Shown: positions 29,467 to 39,011 of the stretch, piece after piece
Numbering within the stretch: position 1 is the first letter of the stretch
Layout: every line of letters starts with the position of its first letter
Assembly: GCF_024746795.1 (NCBI RefSeq)
Contig: NZ_CP080524.1
Span: 186,001-250,000, forward strand
Reading direction: 5' to 3'
Length of the DNA: 64,000 nt
Source of the DNA: Mesorhizobium sp. AR10
GTDB taxonomy: Bacteria; Pseudomonadota; Alphaproteobacteria; Rhizobiales; Rhizobiaceae
Position numbers and translations under genes: made by a program
Notes under the pieces: generated by a model
The model's input: only the letters and a program-made list of their open reading frames with translations
The model's database searches: none
Told to the model about the DNA's origin: nothing

Positions 29467-30717
29467 TCAGTTCCTGTAGACCAGCCCTTGCGGGTCGATC
29501 TCCGGCTTGCGACCGGCGACCAGATCGGCAAGGAATTTTCCCGAACCGCAGGCCATGGTCCAGCCGACATGGCCATGGCCGGTGTCGAGGTAGAGGTTCG
29601 TGTAGCGCGCCCGGCCAATGACCGGCACCGAGTTCGGCATCATCGGCCTGAGTCCAGCCCAGAGCACGGCCTTCTTCTCGTCGAAGGCGCCGGGGAAAAG
29701 ATCCTTTCCGGTTCTGAACATAGTGGCGAAATCGCTTGGCTTATGGGTGCGGTCGAAGCCGGTGAATTCGGCAGTCGAGGCAAGCCGCAGCCGGTTGCCG
29801 AGCCTGGAGTAGCCGATCAATTGGTCCTCGTCGGCGCCGCCCATGGTCGGCCCCTTGCTTTCGTCTTCCAGCGGGATCGTCGCGGTGTAGCCCTTCACCG
29901 GATAGACGGGCAGGTCGATGCCGTAGCGGCGGCCGAGCAGGCCGCTTTCCGGCCCCATCGAAATCACCACCGCGTCGCCGGTGATCGGGCCGGCCGAGGT
30001 CATCACCGCGCGCACGCGGTCGCCCTCGATGTCGAGGCCTTCGACCGTCGTGCCATAGAGAAACTTCACGCCGCGTTTGTCGGCGGCGTAGGCGGCGAGA
30101 TTCTGCGTGAACTGGCTGGAGTCGCCGGTCTGATCGATCGGCGAATAGACGCCGCCGGCGATCTTGTCTTTCACACCGGCGAGACCCGGTTCGATCTCGA
30201 TCAGCCGGTCGCGGCCAACGATCTCGATCGGCAGGCCATGCTCGGCGAGAAAGCGGTAGTTGTCGGTGCCGGTATCGAGACTGTGCTGCGAGCGGAAGAA
30301 ATAGAGAATGCCCTTCTTGCGTTCGTCATAGTGAATGCCGGCGTCGGCCGAGATGGCGTTGATGCAATCGCGGGAATACAGCGCCAAGCGCAACTTGACC
30401 TGGCTGTTTGCACGCAGGCGAGCCTTTGTGCACTGCCTGAGGAAGCGCAGGCTCCAGGCGAGAAAATAGGGATCGAAGCGCAGCCGCACCTTGATGCCGA
30501 GATCATGGTTGTAGAGCGCACGCAGGAATGTCTTGAGCGCAGCGGGCGAGGCCCAGGCGGTGGCGTCCCCTGGCGATACCAGGCCGGCATTCGACTGGCT
30601 GGTGCCGCGCGCCGCCGCCGGATGGCGCTCGATGACGGTCACCTCGTGGCCATCGCTGGCCAGATAGTAGGCCGCTGCCGTGCCGACAACACCGGCCCCA
30701 AGCACCACGATCTTCAT
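29467..30717 (-). CDS. dadA: FAD-dependent D-amino-acid dehydrogenase (DadA type)
   Basis: A 416-residue DAO-family flavoprotein. Rossmann FAD motif M-K-I-V-V-L-G-A-G-V-V-G-T-A-A-A-Y at the N-terminus, V-I-E-R-H for the ribose, and near the C-terminus the second FAD segment Y-L-D-T-G-H-G-H-V-G-W-T. This is DadA-type: it oxidises D-amino acids to keto acids and ammonia, passing electrons to the membrane chain. ATG 30717 begins exactly at the FAD motif. It is followed after 3 bp by the racemase fusion, which could produce its D-substrate from an L-amino acid. Substrate unknown. Confidence 0.88.
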   Translation of the reverse strand: MKIVVLGAGVVGTAAAYYLASDGHEVTVIERHPAAARGTSQSNAGLVSPGDATAWASPAALKTFLRALYNHDLGIKVRLRFDPYFLAWSLRFLRQCTKARLRANSQVKLRLALYSRDCINAISADAGIHYDERKKGILYFFRSQHSLDTGTDNYRFLAEHGLPIEIVGRDRLIEIEPGLAGVKDKIAGGVYSPIDQTGDSSQFTQNLAAYAADKRGVKFLYGTTVEGLDIEGDRVRAVMTSAGPITGDAVVISMGPESGLLGRRYGIDLPVYPVKGYTATIPLEDESKGPTMGGADEDQLIGYSRLGNRLRLASTAEFTGFDRTHKPSDFATMFRTGKDLFPGAFDEKKAVLWAGLRPMMPNSVPVIGRARYTNLYLDTGHGHVGWTMACGSGKFLADLVAGRKPEIDPQGLVYRN

Positions 30718-30830
30718 GCCATCCCCCAAAAGACCAGATACGGCGGAAGCGCCTCCACGCTTCGCCGCGACGCTCCTTCAATAGCGCTTAAGCGCTCAGC
30801 CGACGAGCCCTTGGATGAAAGTACCTGTCG

Positions 30831-31826
30831 TCAGCCCCGTGCGGAATTCTTGCTGGTCAGGATGCGCTCCCAGGCCAGCGCGTCGGCGACGATCTGGTCG
30901 AGATCGTCGCGCTGTGGGGTCCAGCCGAATTCGCTGCGCGCCAGCTCGGAATTGGCGACCACCGCGGCGGCGTCGCCCGGGCGGCGATCGCCCATGCGCA
31001 CCTCGAAATCATGGCCGAAGGCGCGGCGCACGCTGTCGATGACTTCGAGCACCGAATAGCCGTGGCTGTAGCCGCAATTGGCGACCATGCTTGCCCCTCC
31101 GGCTCGCAGCCGCTCCAGCGCCAGCCGATGCGCCGCGGCCAGGTCGCTGACATGGATGTAGTCGCGCATGCAGGTGCCGTCCGGCGTCGGATAGTCGGTG
31201 CCGAACACCTGCATGAACGGGCGCTTGCCGAGCGCCGTCTCGCAAGCGACCTTGATCAGATGCGTGGCGCCCGGCGTCGACTGGCCGGTGCGGCCCTTTG
31301 GATCGGCGCCGGCAACGTTGAAGTAACGCAGCGCCGTGTAACGCAGCCCATGGGCTATGGCGGCGTCGCGCAGCATCCATTCGCTCATCAGCTTGGACAG
31401 GCCGTAGGGCGATTCGGGCGCAAGACGGGCGTCCTCGCGCACCGGTTCCAGCCCGGCGCCGCCATAGACGGCGGCCGTCGAGGAAAAGATGAAATTGGGC
31501 ACGCCCTCGCGCACCGCCGTCTCGATCAGCGTGCGCGTCTTGCAGGTGTTGTTCTCGTAGTAGCCAAGCGGGTCGGCAACCGATTCGGGAACCACGATCG
31601 AGCCGGCGAAATGGATGATTGCGTCGACCTTGTTGTCGCGGATGATCCCGCCGACCAGCTCCCTGTCGGCGACATCGCCGACGACGAGCTTGGCCTCGGG
31701 CGCCACCGCCCATTCAAAACCTGTCGAAAGCCGGTCGAGAACGACGACGCTCTCACCCGCATCCAGCAATTCCCAGACCATATGGCTGCCGATATAGCCG
31801 GCGCCGCCCGTTACCAAAACCGTCAT
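30831..31826 (-). CDS. galE: UDP-glucose 4-epimerase
   Basis: A 331-residue short-chain dehydrogenase-type epimerase. NAD motif V-T-G-G-A-G-Y-I-G-S, catalytic Ser-Ser-Thr and Y-G-L-S-K (Tyr/Lys), and A-L-R-Y-F-N-V-A-G-A-D. It interconverts UDP-glucose and UDP-galactose for exopolysaccharide and lipopolysaccharide. Length is typical. It is divergent from hemA with 278 bp between them. Confidence 0.93.
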   Translation of the reverse strand: MTVLVTGGAGYIGSHMVWELLDAGESVVVLDRLSTGFEWAVAPEAKLVVGDVADRELVGGIIRDNKVDAIIHFAGSIVVPESVADPLGYYENNTCKTRTLIETAVREGVPNFIFSSTAAVYGGAGLEPVREDARLAPESPYGLSKLMSEWMLRDAAIAHGLRYTALRYFNVAGADPKGRTGQSTPGATHLIKVACETALGKRPFMQVFGTDYPTPDGTCMRDYIHVSDLAAAHRLALERLRAGGASMVANCGYSHGYSVLEVIDSVRRAFGHDFEVRMGDRRPGDAAAVVANSELARSEFGWTPQRDDLDQIVADALAWERILTSKNSARG

Positions 31827-31967
31827 CCGCGTCCTCTTTACTCGTGATTTATCGGAAACTGTCTCAACGACCGCCTTACTGGAAAGCCTGCGGCAAGGCC
31901 ATTAGAAACTCCTGAATGTTAAATCCGTAACAGTCTCACCGGCCTGCGGCATCGTACTGAAACAAAA

Positions 31968-31981
31968 TTGATCCACATCAA
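31968..31981 (+). promoter_or_regulatory. FNR/FixK-type box upstream of hemA
   Basis: TTGATCCACATCAA is a perfect TTGAT-N4-ATCAA palindrome, the consensus of FNR, FnrL and FixK proteins. It lies 124 bp upstream of the hemA start, at a position suited to activation. Oxygen-linked control of hemA is known in other alphaproteobacteria, so low-oxygen induction of haem synthesis is a reasonable inference. The box could also affect galE on the other strand. Confidence 0.75.
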
Positions 31982-32104
31982 GGGAATAGGCCACGATCCG
32001 GGATCGTTAGGAACAGGCCGAGGGCGTGGCATTTTGACCAAAAAGGTCCGGTGGACGCCGAATGAGGCAATGATTATGATCCCGCCCAAAATTGGAAAGT
32101 CGAC

Positions 32105-33382
32105 ATGAATTATCAGCGGTTCTTCGAGGAAGCGATCGACCAGCTCCATGCCGAGCGTCGCTACCGCGTCTTCGCCGACCTCGAGCGCATCGTCGGAAAA
32201 TTTCCGCGCGCCATCTGGCGTGCCAATGGCCGCGCCGAGGAAATCACCGTCTGGTGCTCCAACGACTACCTCGGCATGGGCCAACATCCCGACGTCATTG
32301 CCGCGTTCCAGAACGCGGCCGGCAAGATGGGATCGGGCGCCGGCGGCACCCGCAACATTTCCGGCACCAGCAACCCGCTGGTCGAACTGGAACTTGAACT
32401 GGCCGACCTGCACGACAAGGAGGCCGCACTGGTCTTCACCTCCGGCTTCGTCTCCAACGAGGCGTCGATCTCGACCATTGCGCGGCTTTTGCCCAACTGC
32501 CTGATCATCTCGGACGAGCTGAACCATGCCTCGATGATCGAGGGCGTTCGACGCTCGGGCGCCGAGAAGAAGATTTTTCGCCACAATGACGTCGCCCACC
32601 TCGAGAGCCTGCTGCAGGCAGCGGGCCGCGAGCGCGCCAAGCTTATCGTTTTCGAGAGCGTCTATTCGATGGATGGCGACATTGCGCCGATCAGGCAGAT
32701 CGTCGAGCTGGCCGAGCGCCACAACGCCATGACCTATATCGATGAGGTCCATGCCGTCGGCATGTACGGACCGCGCGGTGGCGGCATCACCGAGCGCGAG
32801 GGGCTGGCCGACCGCATCGACATCATCGAAGGCACGCTGGCCAAGGCGTTCGGCACGCTTGGCGGCTACATCACCGGCACCAGCGCGGTGATTGACGCAG
32901 TGCGCTCCTACGCGCCGGGCTTCATCTTCACCACGGCGCTGCCGCCGGCCGTCGCTGCTGCCGCCACCACCTCCATCCGCCATCTGAAGCGCTCGCAGGC
33001 CGAGCGCGATGCGCAATTGCGCCAGGCGACTCGGACCAAGGAGGTTCTCACTGCGGCCGGCCTGCCGGTGCTGGAATCCCCCACCCATATCGTTCCGCTG
33101 CTGGTCGGCGACCCGGAGCTGTGCAAGATGGCCAGCGACCGCCTGCTCGGCGTCCACGGCATCTACATCCAGCCGATCAACTATCCGACCGTGCCGCGCG
33201 GCACCGAGCGGCTGCGCATCACGCCGACGCCGTTCCATTCCGATGCATTGATCGCGTCGCTGCAGGATGCGCTGGTCGAGACCTGGGATGCGCTTGGCAT
33301 CCCCTATGGTTCGGCAGGACGTCCCTCGGTCGCCAAGAGCGACCGCATCATTCCGTTGCTAGTGCCCAAGTCCGGCGGCTGA
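32105..33382 (+). CDS. hemA: 5-aminolevulinate synthase
   Basis: A 425-residue PLP enzyme of the alpha-oxoamine synthase family that condenses glycine and succinyl-CoA, the first step of the alphaproteobacterial (Shemin) tetrapyrrole route. Key pieces: [13 protein letters not shown] near residue 77, the H-A-S-M-I-E-G segment, [11 protein letters not shown] and the PLP lysine in [12 protein letters not shown]. Typical length about 405; the extra C-terminal ~20 residues are unremarkable. It is preceded by an FNR/FixK box. Confidence 0.96.
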   Translation: MNYQRFFEEAIDQLHAERRYRVFADLERIVGKFPRAIWRANGRAEEITVWCSNDYLGMGQHPDVIAAFQNAAGKMGSGAGGTRNISGTSNPLVELELELADLHDKEAALVFTSGFVSNEASISTIARLLPNCLIISDELNHASMIEGVRRSGAEKKIFRHNDVAHLESLLQAAGRERAKLIVFESVYSMDGDIAPIRQIVELAERHNAMTYIDEVHAVGMYGPRGGGITEREGLADRIDIIEGTLAKAFGTLGGYITGTSAVIDAVRSYAPGFIFTTALPPAVAAAATTSIRHLKRSQAERDAQLRQATRTKEVLTAAGLPVLESPTHIVPLLVGDPELCKMASDRLLGVHGIYIQPINYPTVPRGTERLRITPTPFHSDALIASLQDALVETWDALGIPYGSAGRPSVAKSDRIIPLLVPKSGG

Positions 33383-33532
33383 AGCCCGTTTGAAACTCTA
33401 CTCCGACGGCCATCTGACGCAGCTTTCTGCGCTTCCGGTGCTCACGGACCCAAATGTCCGCTGCGCTCCGGTTCTCGAAATCCGCGCCAGCTGACTCGCC
33501 GGAGCGATTTTCAACTCGGGCTTCGCGGCAGC

Positions 33533-34699
33533 TCAGACAGTTTTCATCCACTTAGCCAACCGGTGCGCGGCTTCCTCGAGCTGATCGAGGCGGCGGTGGA
33601 AGCACAGTCTGAGGAAGGCTTCGCCACCGGGACCGAAGGCGGTGCCGGGCGCCAGGCCGACATTGGCGCGATCGACGATGTCGAAGGCGGCAGTGCGGGA
33701 ATCGGTGATGCCGTCGACGGTGAAGAACAGATAGAATGCGCCCTGCGGCACAGTAAACCGCGCCTTGCCGGTTGCGCCAAGGATGTCGCAGACGAGGTCA
33801 CGCGCCGCTCGCGCCCGTTCCACCTGCTCGATGATGAAAGCATCGCCTTCGTCCAGCGCCGCGACGGCGCCGCGCTGCATGAACTGGGCAACGCCTGACG
33901 TCGAATACTGGATCAGGTTTTCGAACACCTGCTGCAAGGCGGGATGGGTCTTGATCCAGCCAACGCGCCAACCGGTCATCGCCCAGTTCTTGGAGAAGCT
34001 GTTGACGAACAGGATGCGGTCTTCCCCCGTTGCGATGTCGAGGAAAGACGGCGCACGGCCATGGCCGTAGTGGAAATGCGAATAGATCTCGTCGGCGATG
34101 ATCCACAGGTTCCTTTCGCGGGCGAGGTCGAGGATCGCCTGCTGCGTCTCGTGATCGGCGGTCCAGCCGGTCGGGTTGGACGGCGTGTTGACGAACAGCG
34201 CCTTTGTCCTGGGTGTGATCGCGGCCGCGATCTTGTCGACATCGCACGACCAGCCGTTGCCGGACTGGTCGAGCTTGACCGCAACCGGCACGGCGCCCGC
34301 CACACCGGCGGCGGCGGCGAAGTTCGGCCAGGCCGGCGACAGGTAGACGACCTCGTCGCCCGGGCCGGCAACCGCGTCGAGCGCCAGCTGGATGGCATGC
34401 ATGCCCGAAGCGGTGACGATGAATTCTTCCTCGGCAAATGTCTTGCCGAAATGCCTGGCATAGTAGCGGGCCAGCGCTTGTCTCAAGTCCGGAATGCCCT
34501 TCTGCCAGGTGTAGAAGGTCTCGCCTGCGGCCAGTCCCCGGGCGGCGGCATCGCTGATGAAGGCAGGCGTCGGCAAGTCACCCTCGCCGGCCCAGAGCGG
34601 GATCAGTCCGTCGCGCAGGCGGCCGTGGTTGACGACGGCGACAATGCCGCTTTCGGGCGCGGCCAGAGCCTCGGCGCGCAAACTCTCGATCATGGTCAT
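33533..34699 (-). CDS. Class I/II PLP-dependent aminotransferase
   Basis: A 388-residue fold-type I aminotransferase. Features: L-W-A-G-E-G-D-L-P-T-P near the N-terminus, T-Y-W-like F-Y-T-W-Q-K-G-I-P-D-L-R, N-T-P-S-N-P-T-G-W, D-E-I-Y-S-H-F and the PLP lysine in F-V-N-S-F-S-K-N-W-A-M-T-G-W-R. It is in the aspartate aminotransferase-like subgroup; the specific amino donor cannot be determined. It starts downstream of the mscL terminator and is transcribed alone. Confidence 0.9.
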   Translation of the reverse strand: MTMIESLRAEALAAPESGIVAVVNHGRLRDGLIPLWAGEGDLPTPAFISDAAARGLAAGETFYTWQKGIPDLRQALARYYARHFGKTFAEEEFIVTASGMHAIQLALDAVAGPGDEVVYLSPAWPNFAAAAGVAGAVPVAVKLDQSGNGWSCDVDKIAAAITPRTKALFVNTPSNPTGWTADHETQQAILDLARERNLWIIADEIYSHFHYGHGRAPSFLDIATGEDRILFVNSFSKNWAMTGWRVGWIKTHPALQQVFENLIQYSTSGVAQFMQRGAVAALDEGDAFIIEQVERARAARDLVCDILGATGKARFTVPQGAFYLFFTVDGITDSRTAAFDIVDRANVGLAPGTAFGPGGEAFLRLCFHRRLDQLEEAAHRLAKWMKTV

Positions 34700-34757
34700 G
34701 GATAAGTCCGTTTTCGTCTCGGCGAGTGCTAGCGTGTTTTGCGACAGGCGAAAACAG

Positions 34758-34787
34758 AAAACCCCGGCCGCGAACGGCCGGGGTTTT
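34758..34787 (-). terminator. Terminator of mscL
   Basis: A near-perfect hairpin: AAAACCCCGGCCG / CGGCCGGGGTTTT around a four-base loop, with T-runs on both ends so it can work on either strand. It sits 22 bp beyond the mscL stop and 58 bp before the aminotransferase start. Confidence 0.85.
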
Positions 34788-34808
34788 GGTCCAGGAATCT
34801 GTCTTGCG

Positions 34809-35231
34809 CTATTTCCTGGCGAGGAGATCGCGAATTTCTGTGAGCAGTGCGACGTCGGCCGGTGGCGGCGCCGCGGGCGCTGCGGGTTTCTCGCGCTCCA
34901 ACCGCTTGCGCAGATTGTTCACCGCCTTGACCATCAGAAAGATGATGAAGGCAAGGATGAGGAAGTTCAGCCCAGCGGTGATGAAGCTGCCATAGGCCAG
35001 GACCGCGCCCTGCCCTTTGGCAGCGTCCAGTGTCGGGGCGTTGACGACCGAGGAAAGCCCTATGAAATAGTTGTTGAAATCCAGTCCGCCGAAGATCGCT
35101 CCGACGATCGGCATGATGACGTCGTCGACCAGCGAAGTGACGATCTTGCCGAAGGCAGCGCCGATGATGACGCCGACGGCCAAGTCCATCACATTGCCCC
35201 TGGAAATGAATTCCTGGAATTCTTTCAGCAT
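34809..35231 (-). CDS. mscL: Large-conductance mechanosensitive channel
   Basis: A 140-residue protein of the MscL family. N-terminal amphipathic segment [26 protein letters not shown] runs into TM1. TM2 is [15 protein letters not shown], followed by the cytoplasmic helix [16 protein letters not shown] terminus. It opens at high membrane tension to release solutes on osmotic downshock. Ribosome site GGAGG lies 8 bp upstream. Confidence 0.95.
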   Translation of the reverse strand: MLKEFQEFISRGNVMDLAVGVIIGAAFGKIVTSLVDDVIMPIVGAIFGGLDFNNYFIGLSSVVNAPTLDAAKGQGAVLAYGSFITAGLNFLILAFIIFLMVKAVNNLRKRLEREKPAAPAAPPPADVALLTEIRDLLARK

Positions 35232-35482
35232 TCGACCCTCCTGTCATGACGTGCCGGGCAGCCGTCCCAACCGCCTCTTTCGGCGCCGGCCCGCAGGCAA
35301 CATAACAAAAACCCCCGGTTGCAACAGGCGCAAAAGGCAGAAAACAAACAGTCTCCACCGGCCAAGGTTGCCCGAGGCCACAGCCAGCATGCGCCGAAAG
35401 CCGCGATGGACTTGGTCCCCAAGCTGTGATTGCGTCAGGGTAGGCCGGACGGAAAACCGGCGCAGGGAGGATTCTTTCGGGC

Positions 35483-38400
35483 GTGCAAGGCTGGTTCATC
35501 GTCATTATTGCGATTGCCTATGTGACGTTGCTGTTCGCCATCGCCAGCCTTGGCGACCGACGTTCGGCGACATCGGGGCCTGACCGCGCCCGCCCCTTCA
35601 TCTACGCGCTCAGCCTCGCCATCTACTGCACCTCATGGACCTTTTTCGGTTCGGTCGGGCTCTCCTCCGAGCGCGGCCTCGAGTTCCTCGGCATCTATAT
35701 CGGCCCGGTGCTGGTGTTCGTGTTCGGCTTTCCGCTGCTTCAGCGCATCGTCAAGCTGGCCAAGACCGAGAAGATCACCTCGATCGCCGACTTCCTCGGC
35801 GCCCGCTATGGCAAGAGCTTCACCGTCTCGGCTATCGCCACGCTGATCGCGACGATAGGCGCGGTGCCCTATATCGCGCTGCAGTTGAAGGCGATCTCCG
35901 GCTCGGTCAGCCTGATGGTCGAACACTATACCGGCTCGCCACCCTCGTTCGATCCGTTCGTCAGCGACATCTCGCTGGTCGTCGCCATGCTGCTGGCGCT
36001 GTTTGCGGTGCTGTTCGGCACCCGCCACGCCGACGCCACCGAGCACCAGGACGGGCTGGTGCTGGCCGTGGCGGTCGAAACCGTGGTCAAGCTCGCGGCC
36101 TTCCTGGCGATCGGCCTGATGGTCACATTCCTGCTCTTCGGCGGGCCGGGCGATATGGTCGACAAGCTGGCGGAGAACCGCCAAGTGCAGCAAGCGATGG
36201 GCTACTCGACGTCGCTCGCCACCTGGCTGGTGCTGACCGGCCTGAGCGGCTTTGCTATCATCATGCTGCCGCGCCAGTTCTACGTCACCATCGTCGAGAA
36301 CCGCGGCGAGGCCGAATTGCGCACCGCGACATGGGTGTTCCCGCTCTATCTGGTGGCCATCAACCTGTTCGTGCTGCCGATTGCCCTCGCCGGCCTGTCG
36401 CTGGTCGGCACCAGGACCAGCAGCGACCTCTATGTGTTGTCGCTGCCCTTGTTCAGCGGCCATGACGTGCTGGCCATGGCGGCCTTCATCGGCGGCCTTT
36501 CGGCGGCAACCGCGATGGTGATCGTCGAAAGCGTTGCGCTGTCGATCATGATCTCCAACGACCTCGTCATCCCGCTGTTCGTGCGCCGGCTACTCAAGAC
36601 CACGACCTCCGAGAACGAAGACTGGTCGACGCTCATCCTCAATGTGCGGCGGGCGGCGATCTTCATCCTGCTGTTCATCGCCTTCCTCTACTATCGCGAA
36701 AGCACCAACAGTGCGCGGCTCTCCTCCATCGGCCTGATGTCCTTCGCGGCAATCGCCCAATTCGCACCGGCCTTGATCGGCGGGCTGATCTGGCGCGGCG
36801 CCAACGGCAGGGGCGCTGCACTCGGCATGGTCGCCGGCATCGTCGTCTGGAGCTATACGCTGCTTTTGCCTTCGCTCGCCGCACCCGATACCGGCATCCT
36901 GGTCCATGGCGTGTTCGGCTTCGAGGCGTTGCGGCCGCAAGCGCTGTTCGGCACCAGCGCCGAGCCGTTGAACCATGGCGTGCTGTGGAGCCTGTCCATC
37001 AACACGCTGTTTTTCGTGCTTGGCTCGCTGTCACGCGCGTCGGTTCCGCTGGAACGCATCCAGGCATCGATCTTCGTGCCCCGTGAGGCCGGTCCGATGC
37101 CGAGCCTGCGCCGCTTCCGCACCGCCATCACCGTCAACGACCTCAAGGACACCATCTCGCGCTATCTCGGCGTCGAACGCACCGAACGCTCCTTCCAGTC
37201 GTTCGAAAAGGACAATGGTGCGGCGCTGCATGGCAACGAGCAGGCCAGCATGGATGTCATCCGCTTTTCCGAACAGCTGTTGGCCAGCGCGGTCGGCTCC
37301 TCCTCGGCGCGATTGATCCTGTCGCTGCTGTTGCGCCGCAACGACCGCGAATCCAAGGATGCCTTTCGCCTGCTTGACGACGCCACCGAGGCGCTGCAGC
37401 ACAACCGCGACCTGCTGCAGATCGCGCTCGACCAGATGGAACAGGGCATCACCGTCTTCGACCGGGATTTCCGCCTGATTTGCTGGAACCGCCAGTACCG
37501 GGCGCTGTTCGACCTGCCCGACGAGATGGGCCAGGTCGGCGTCTCGCTCGACCGCATCCTGCACCACCTTGCCGAGCGCGGCGACATTCCGGCGGACCAG
37601 CGCGTGGCGATGCTCAACCGGCTCACCAGTTTCGTCAGCCCGTGGCAGATGGAGCTGAAGACCAGCGGCCGCATTCTGGAATTGCGCTCCAACCCGATGC
37701 CCGACGGCGGCATCGTCGCCACCTACGCCGACATTTCCGGGCGCGTCGAGCAGGATCTGGCGCTGAAGCGCGCCAATGAATCGCTGGAGCAGCGCGTCAA
37801 GCACCGCACCGTCGAACTGACCCGCGTCAACGAAGAACTGGCGCAGGCGCAGATGCTGGCCGAGGAGGCCAATCTCGGCAAGACGCGCTTTCTCGCCGCC
37901 GCCGGCCACGACATTCTGCAACCCTTGAACGCTGCCCGGCTCTATTGCTCGTCGCTGATCGAAAAGGCCGGCAAGGGACCCGCCGGCAAGGCCGCGATCA
38001 ACATCGAATCCTCGCTGGAATCGGTCGAGACCATTTTGGGCGCGGTGCTCGACATTTCCCGTCTCGACGCCGGCGCGATGAGGCCTGACGATACCGCCTT
38101 CCGCCTGGACGGACTGCTGCGCCAGATCGGCAACGACTTCCAGCCGCTTGCCGCCGAAAAGAAGCTCGAGCTGACAATCATGCCGTCGTCGCTCAGCGTG
38201 ATGACCGATCGCAATCTGCTGCGCCGACTGATCCAGAATCTGGTCTCCAATGCCATCAAGTACACGCGTCACGGCCGCATCCTGGTCGGCGTGCGGCGGC
38301 GCGGCGAGCTGGCCGAGATACAGGTGATCGACACCGGCATCGGCATCGCCGGCGACAAGCTGAACACGGTGTTTCACGAGTTCACCCGGCTCGACGAAGG

Positions 38401-38971
38401 CGCGCGGGAGGCCGAGGGCCTCGGCCTTGGCCTCTCCATCGTCGACCGCATCGCGCGGGTCCTGCGGCTTGAAATCCGGATCTTTTCGAACCTCGGCAAG
38501 GGCACGCGCTTTTCCGTCCTGCTGCCGGTGGTGGCGGTGCAAGCGCCGCAGCGCGAGATCGAAACCAAGGCGCCTGCCCGCGCCGCCGCTTCGCTTGCCG
38601 GCCTGCACGTGCTGTGCATCGACAACGACGCCCGCATCCTCGATGGCATGCGGCTCTTGCTCGAAGGCTGGGGCTGCAGCGTCGACATTCTTTCCGGCTC
38701 GGAGGATTTCGAGAGATCCGGGATGCGCCGTCCGGACATCGTTCTTGCCGACTACCATCTCGACGGCGAGACAGGCCTCGACGTGATCGTGAAACTGCGT
38801 GCGATCCATGGTCAGGACATGCCGGCCGTGCTGGTTACCGCCGACCGTTCCAGCGAGGTGCGCGCCGCTGCCGGAAGGCTCGACGTTCCGGTGATCAACA
38901 AGCCGCTGAAGCCGGCAATGCTGCGCTCGATGATGGCCAGGGTCAGGCCGCTCGCGTCAGCGGCCGAGTAA
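35483..38971 (+). CDS. SLC5-linked hybrid sensor histidine kinase (SSSF-STAC-PAS-HK-REC)
   Basis: A 1162-residue protein from GTG 35483 (GGGAGG 11 bp upstream). Residues 1 to about 520 are a sodium/solute symporter-like domain with about 13 helices. A STAC-like linker follows (about 550-640, V-N-D-L-K-D-T-I-S-R-Y-L-G), then a PAS domain (about 650-760, I-T-V-F-D-R-D-F-R-L-I-C-W-N) and a coiled coil. The kinase has the H-box A-A-A-G-H-D-I-L-Q-P-L-N-A (His near 808) and ATPase G-boxes D-T-G-I-G-I-A and G-L-G-L-G-L-S-I-V. A C-terminal receiver has phospho-Asp in V-L-A-D-Y-H-L-D-G. The plan is like Pseudomonas CbrA plus a receiver. It probably senses or transports a solute and signals to the convergent LuxR-type regulator. 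Confidence 0.9.
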   Translation: MQGWFIVIIAIAYVTLLFAIASLGDRRSATSGPDRARPFIYALSLAIYCTSWTFFGSVGLSSERGLEFLGIYIGPVLVFVFGFPLLQRIVKLAKTEKITSIADFLGARYGKSFTVSAIATLIATIGAVPYIALQLKAISGSVSLMVEHYTGSPPSFDPFVSDISLVVAMLLALFAVLFGTRHADATEHQDGLVLAVAVETVVKLAAFLAIGLMVTFLLFGGPGDMVDKLAENRQVQQAMGYSTSLATWLVLTGLSGFAIIMLPRQFYVTIVENRGEAELRTATWVFPLYLVAINLFVLPIALAGLSLVGTRTSSDLYVLSLPLFSGHDVLAMAAFIGGLSAATAMVIVESVALSIMISNDLVIPLFVRRLLKTTTSENEDWSTLILNVRRAAIFILLFIAFLYYRESTNSARLSSIGLMSFAAIAQFAPALIGGLIWRGANGRGAALGMVAGIVVWSYTLLLPSLAAPDTGILVHGVFGFEALRPQALFGTSAEPLNHGVLWSLSINTLFFVLGSLSRASVPLERIQASIFVPREAGPMPSLRRFRTAITVNDLKDTISRYLGVERTERSFQSFEKDNGAALHGNEQASMDVIRFSEQLLASAVGSSSARLILSLLLRRNDRESKDAFRLLDDATEALQHNRDLLQIALDQMEQGITVFDRDFRLICWNRQYRALFDLPDEMGQVGVSLDRILHHLAERGDIPADQRVAMLNRLTSFVSPWQMELKTSGRILELRSNPMPDGGIVATYADISGRVEQDLALKRANESLEQRVKHRTVELTRVNEELAQAQMLAEEANLGKTRFLAAAGHDILQPLNAARLYCSSLIEKAGKGPAGKAAINIESSLESVETILGAVLDISRLDAGAMRPDDTAFRLDGLLRQIGNDFQPLAAEKKLELTIMPSSLSVMTDRNLLRRLIQNLVSNAIKYTRHGRILVGVRRRGELAEIQVIDTGIGIAGDKLNTVFHEFTRLDEGAREAEGLGLGLSIVDRIARVLRLEIRIFSNLGKGTRFSVLLPVVAVQAPQREIETKAPARAAASLAGLHVLCIDNDARILDGMRLLLEGWGCSVDILSGSEDFERSGMRRPDIVLADYHLDGETGLDVIVKLRAIHGQDMPAVLVTADRSSEVRAAAGRLDVPVINKPLKPAMLRSMMARVRPLASAAE

Positions 38972-39011
38972 TGGTCAGTTCTTTATTTTGACCCTGATTG
39001 CGAACTGAAGG

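Noticed and set aside
28924..31059. A 711-codon plus-strand frame
   Set aside because: It is antisense to the racemase fusion, dadA and galE, all well supported.
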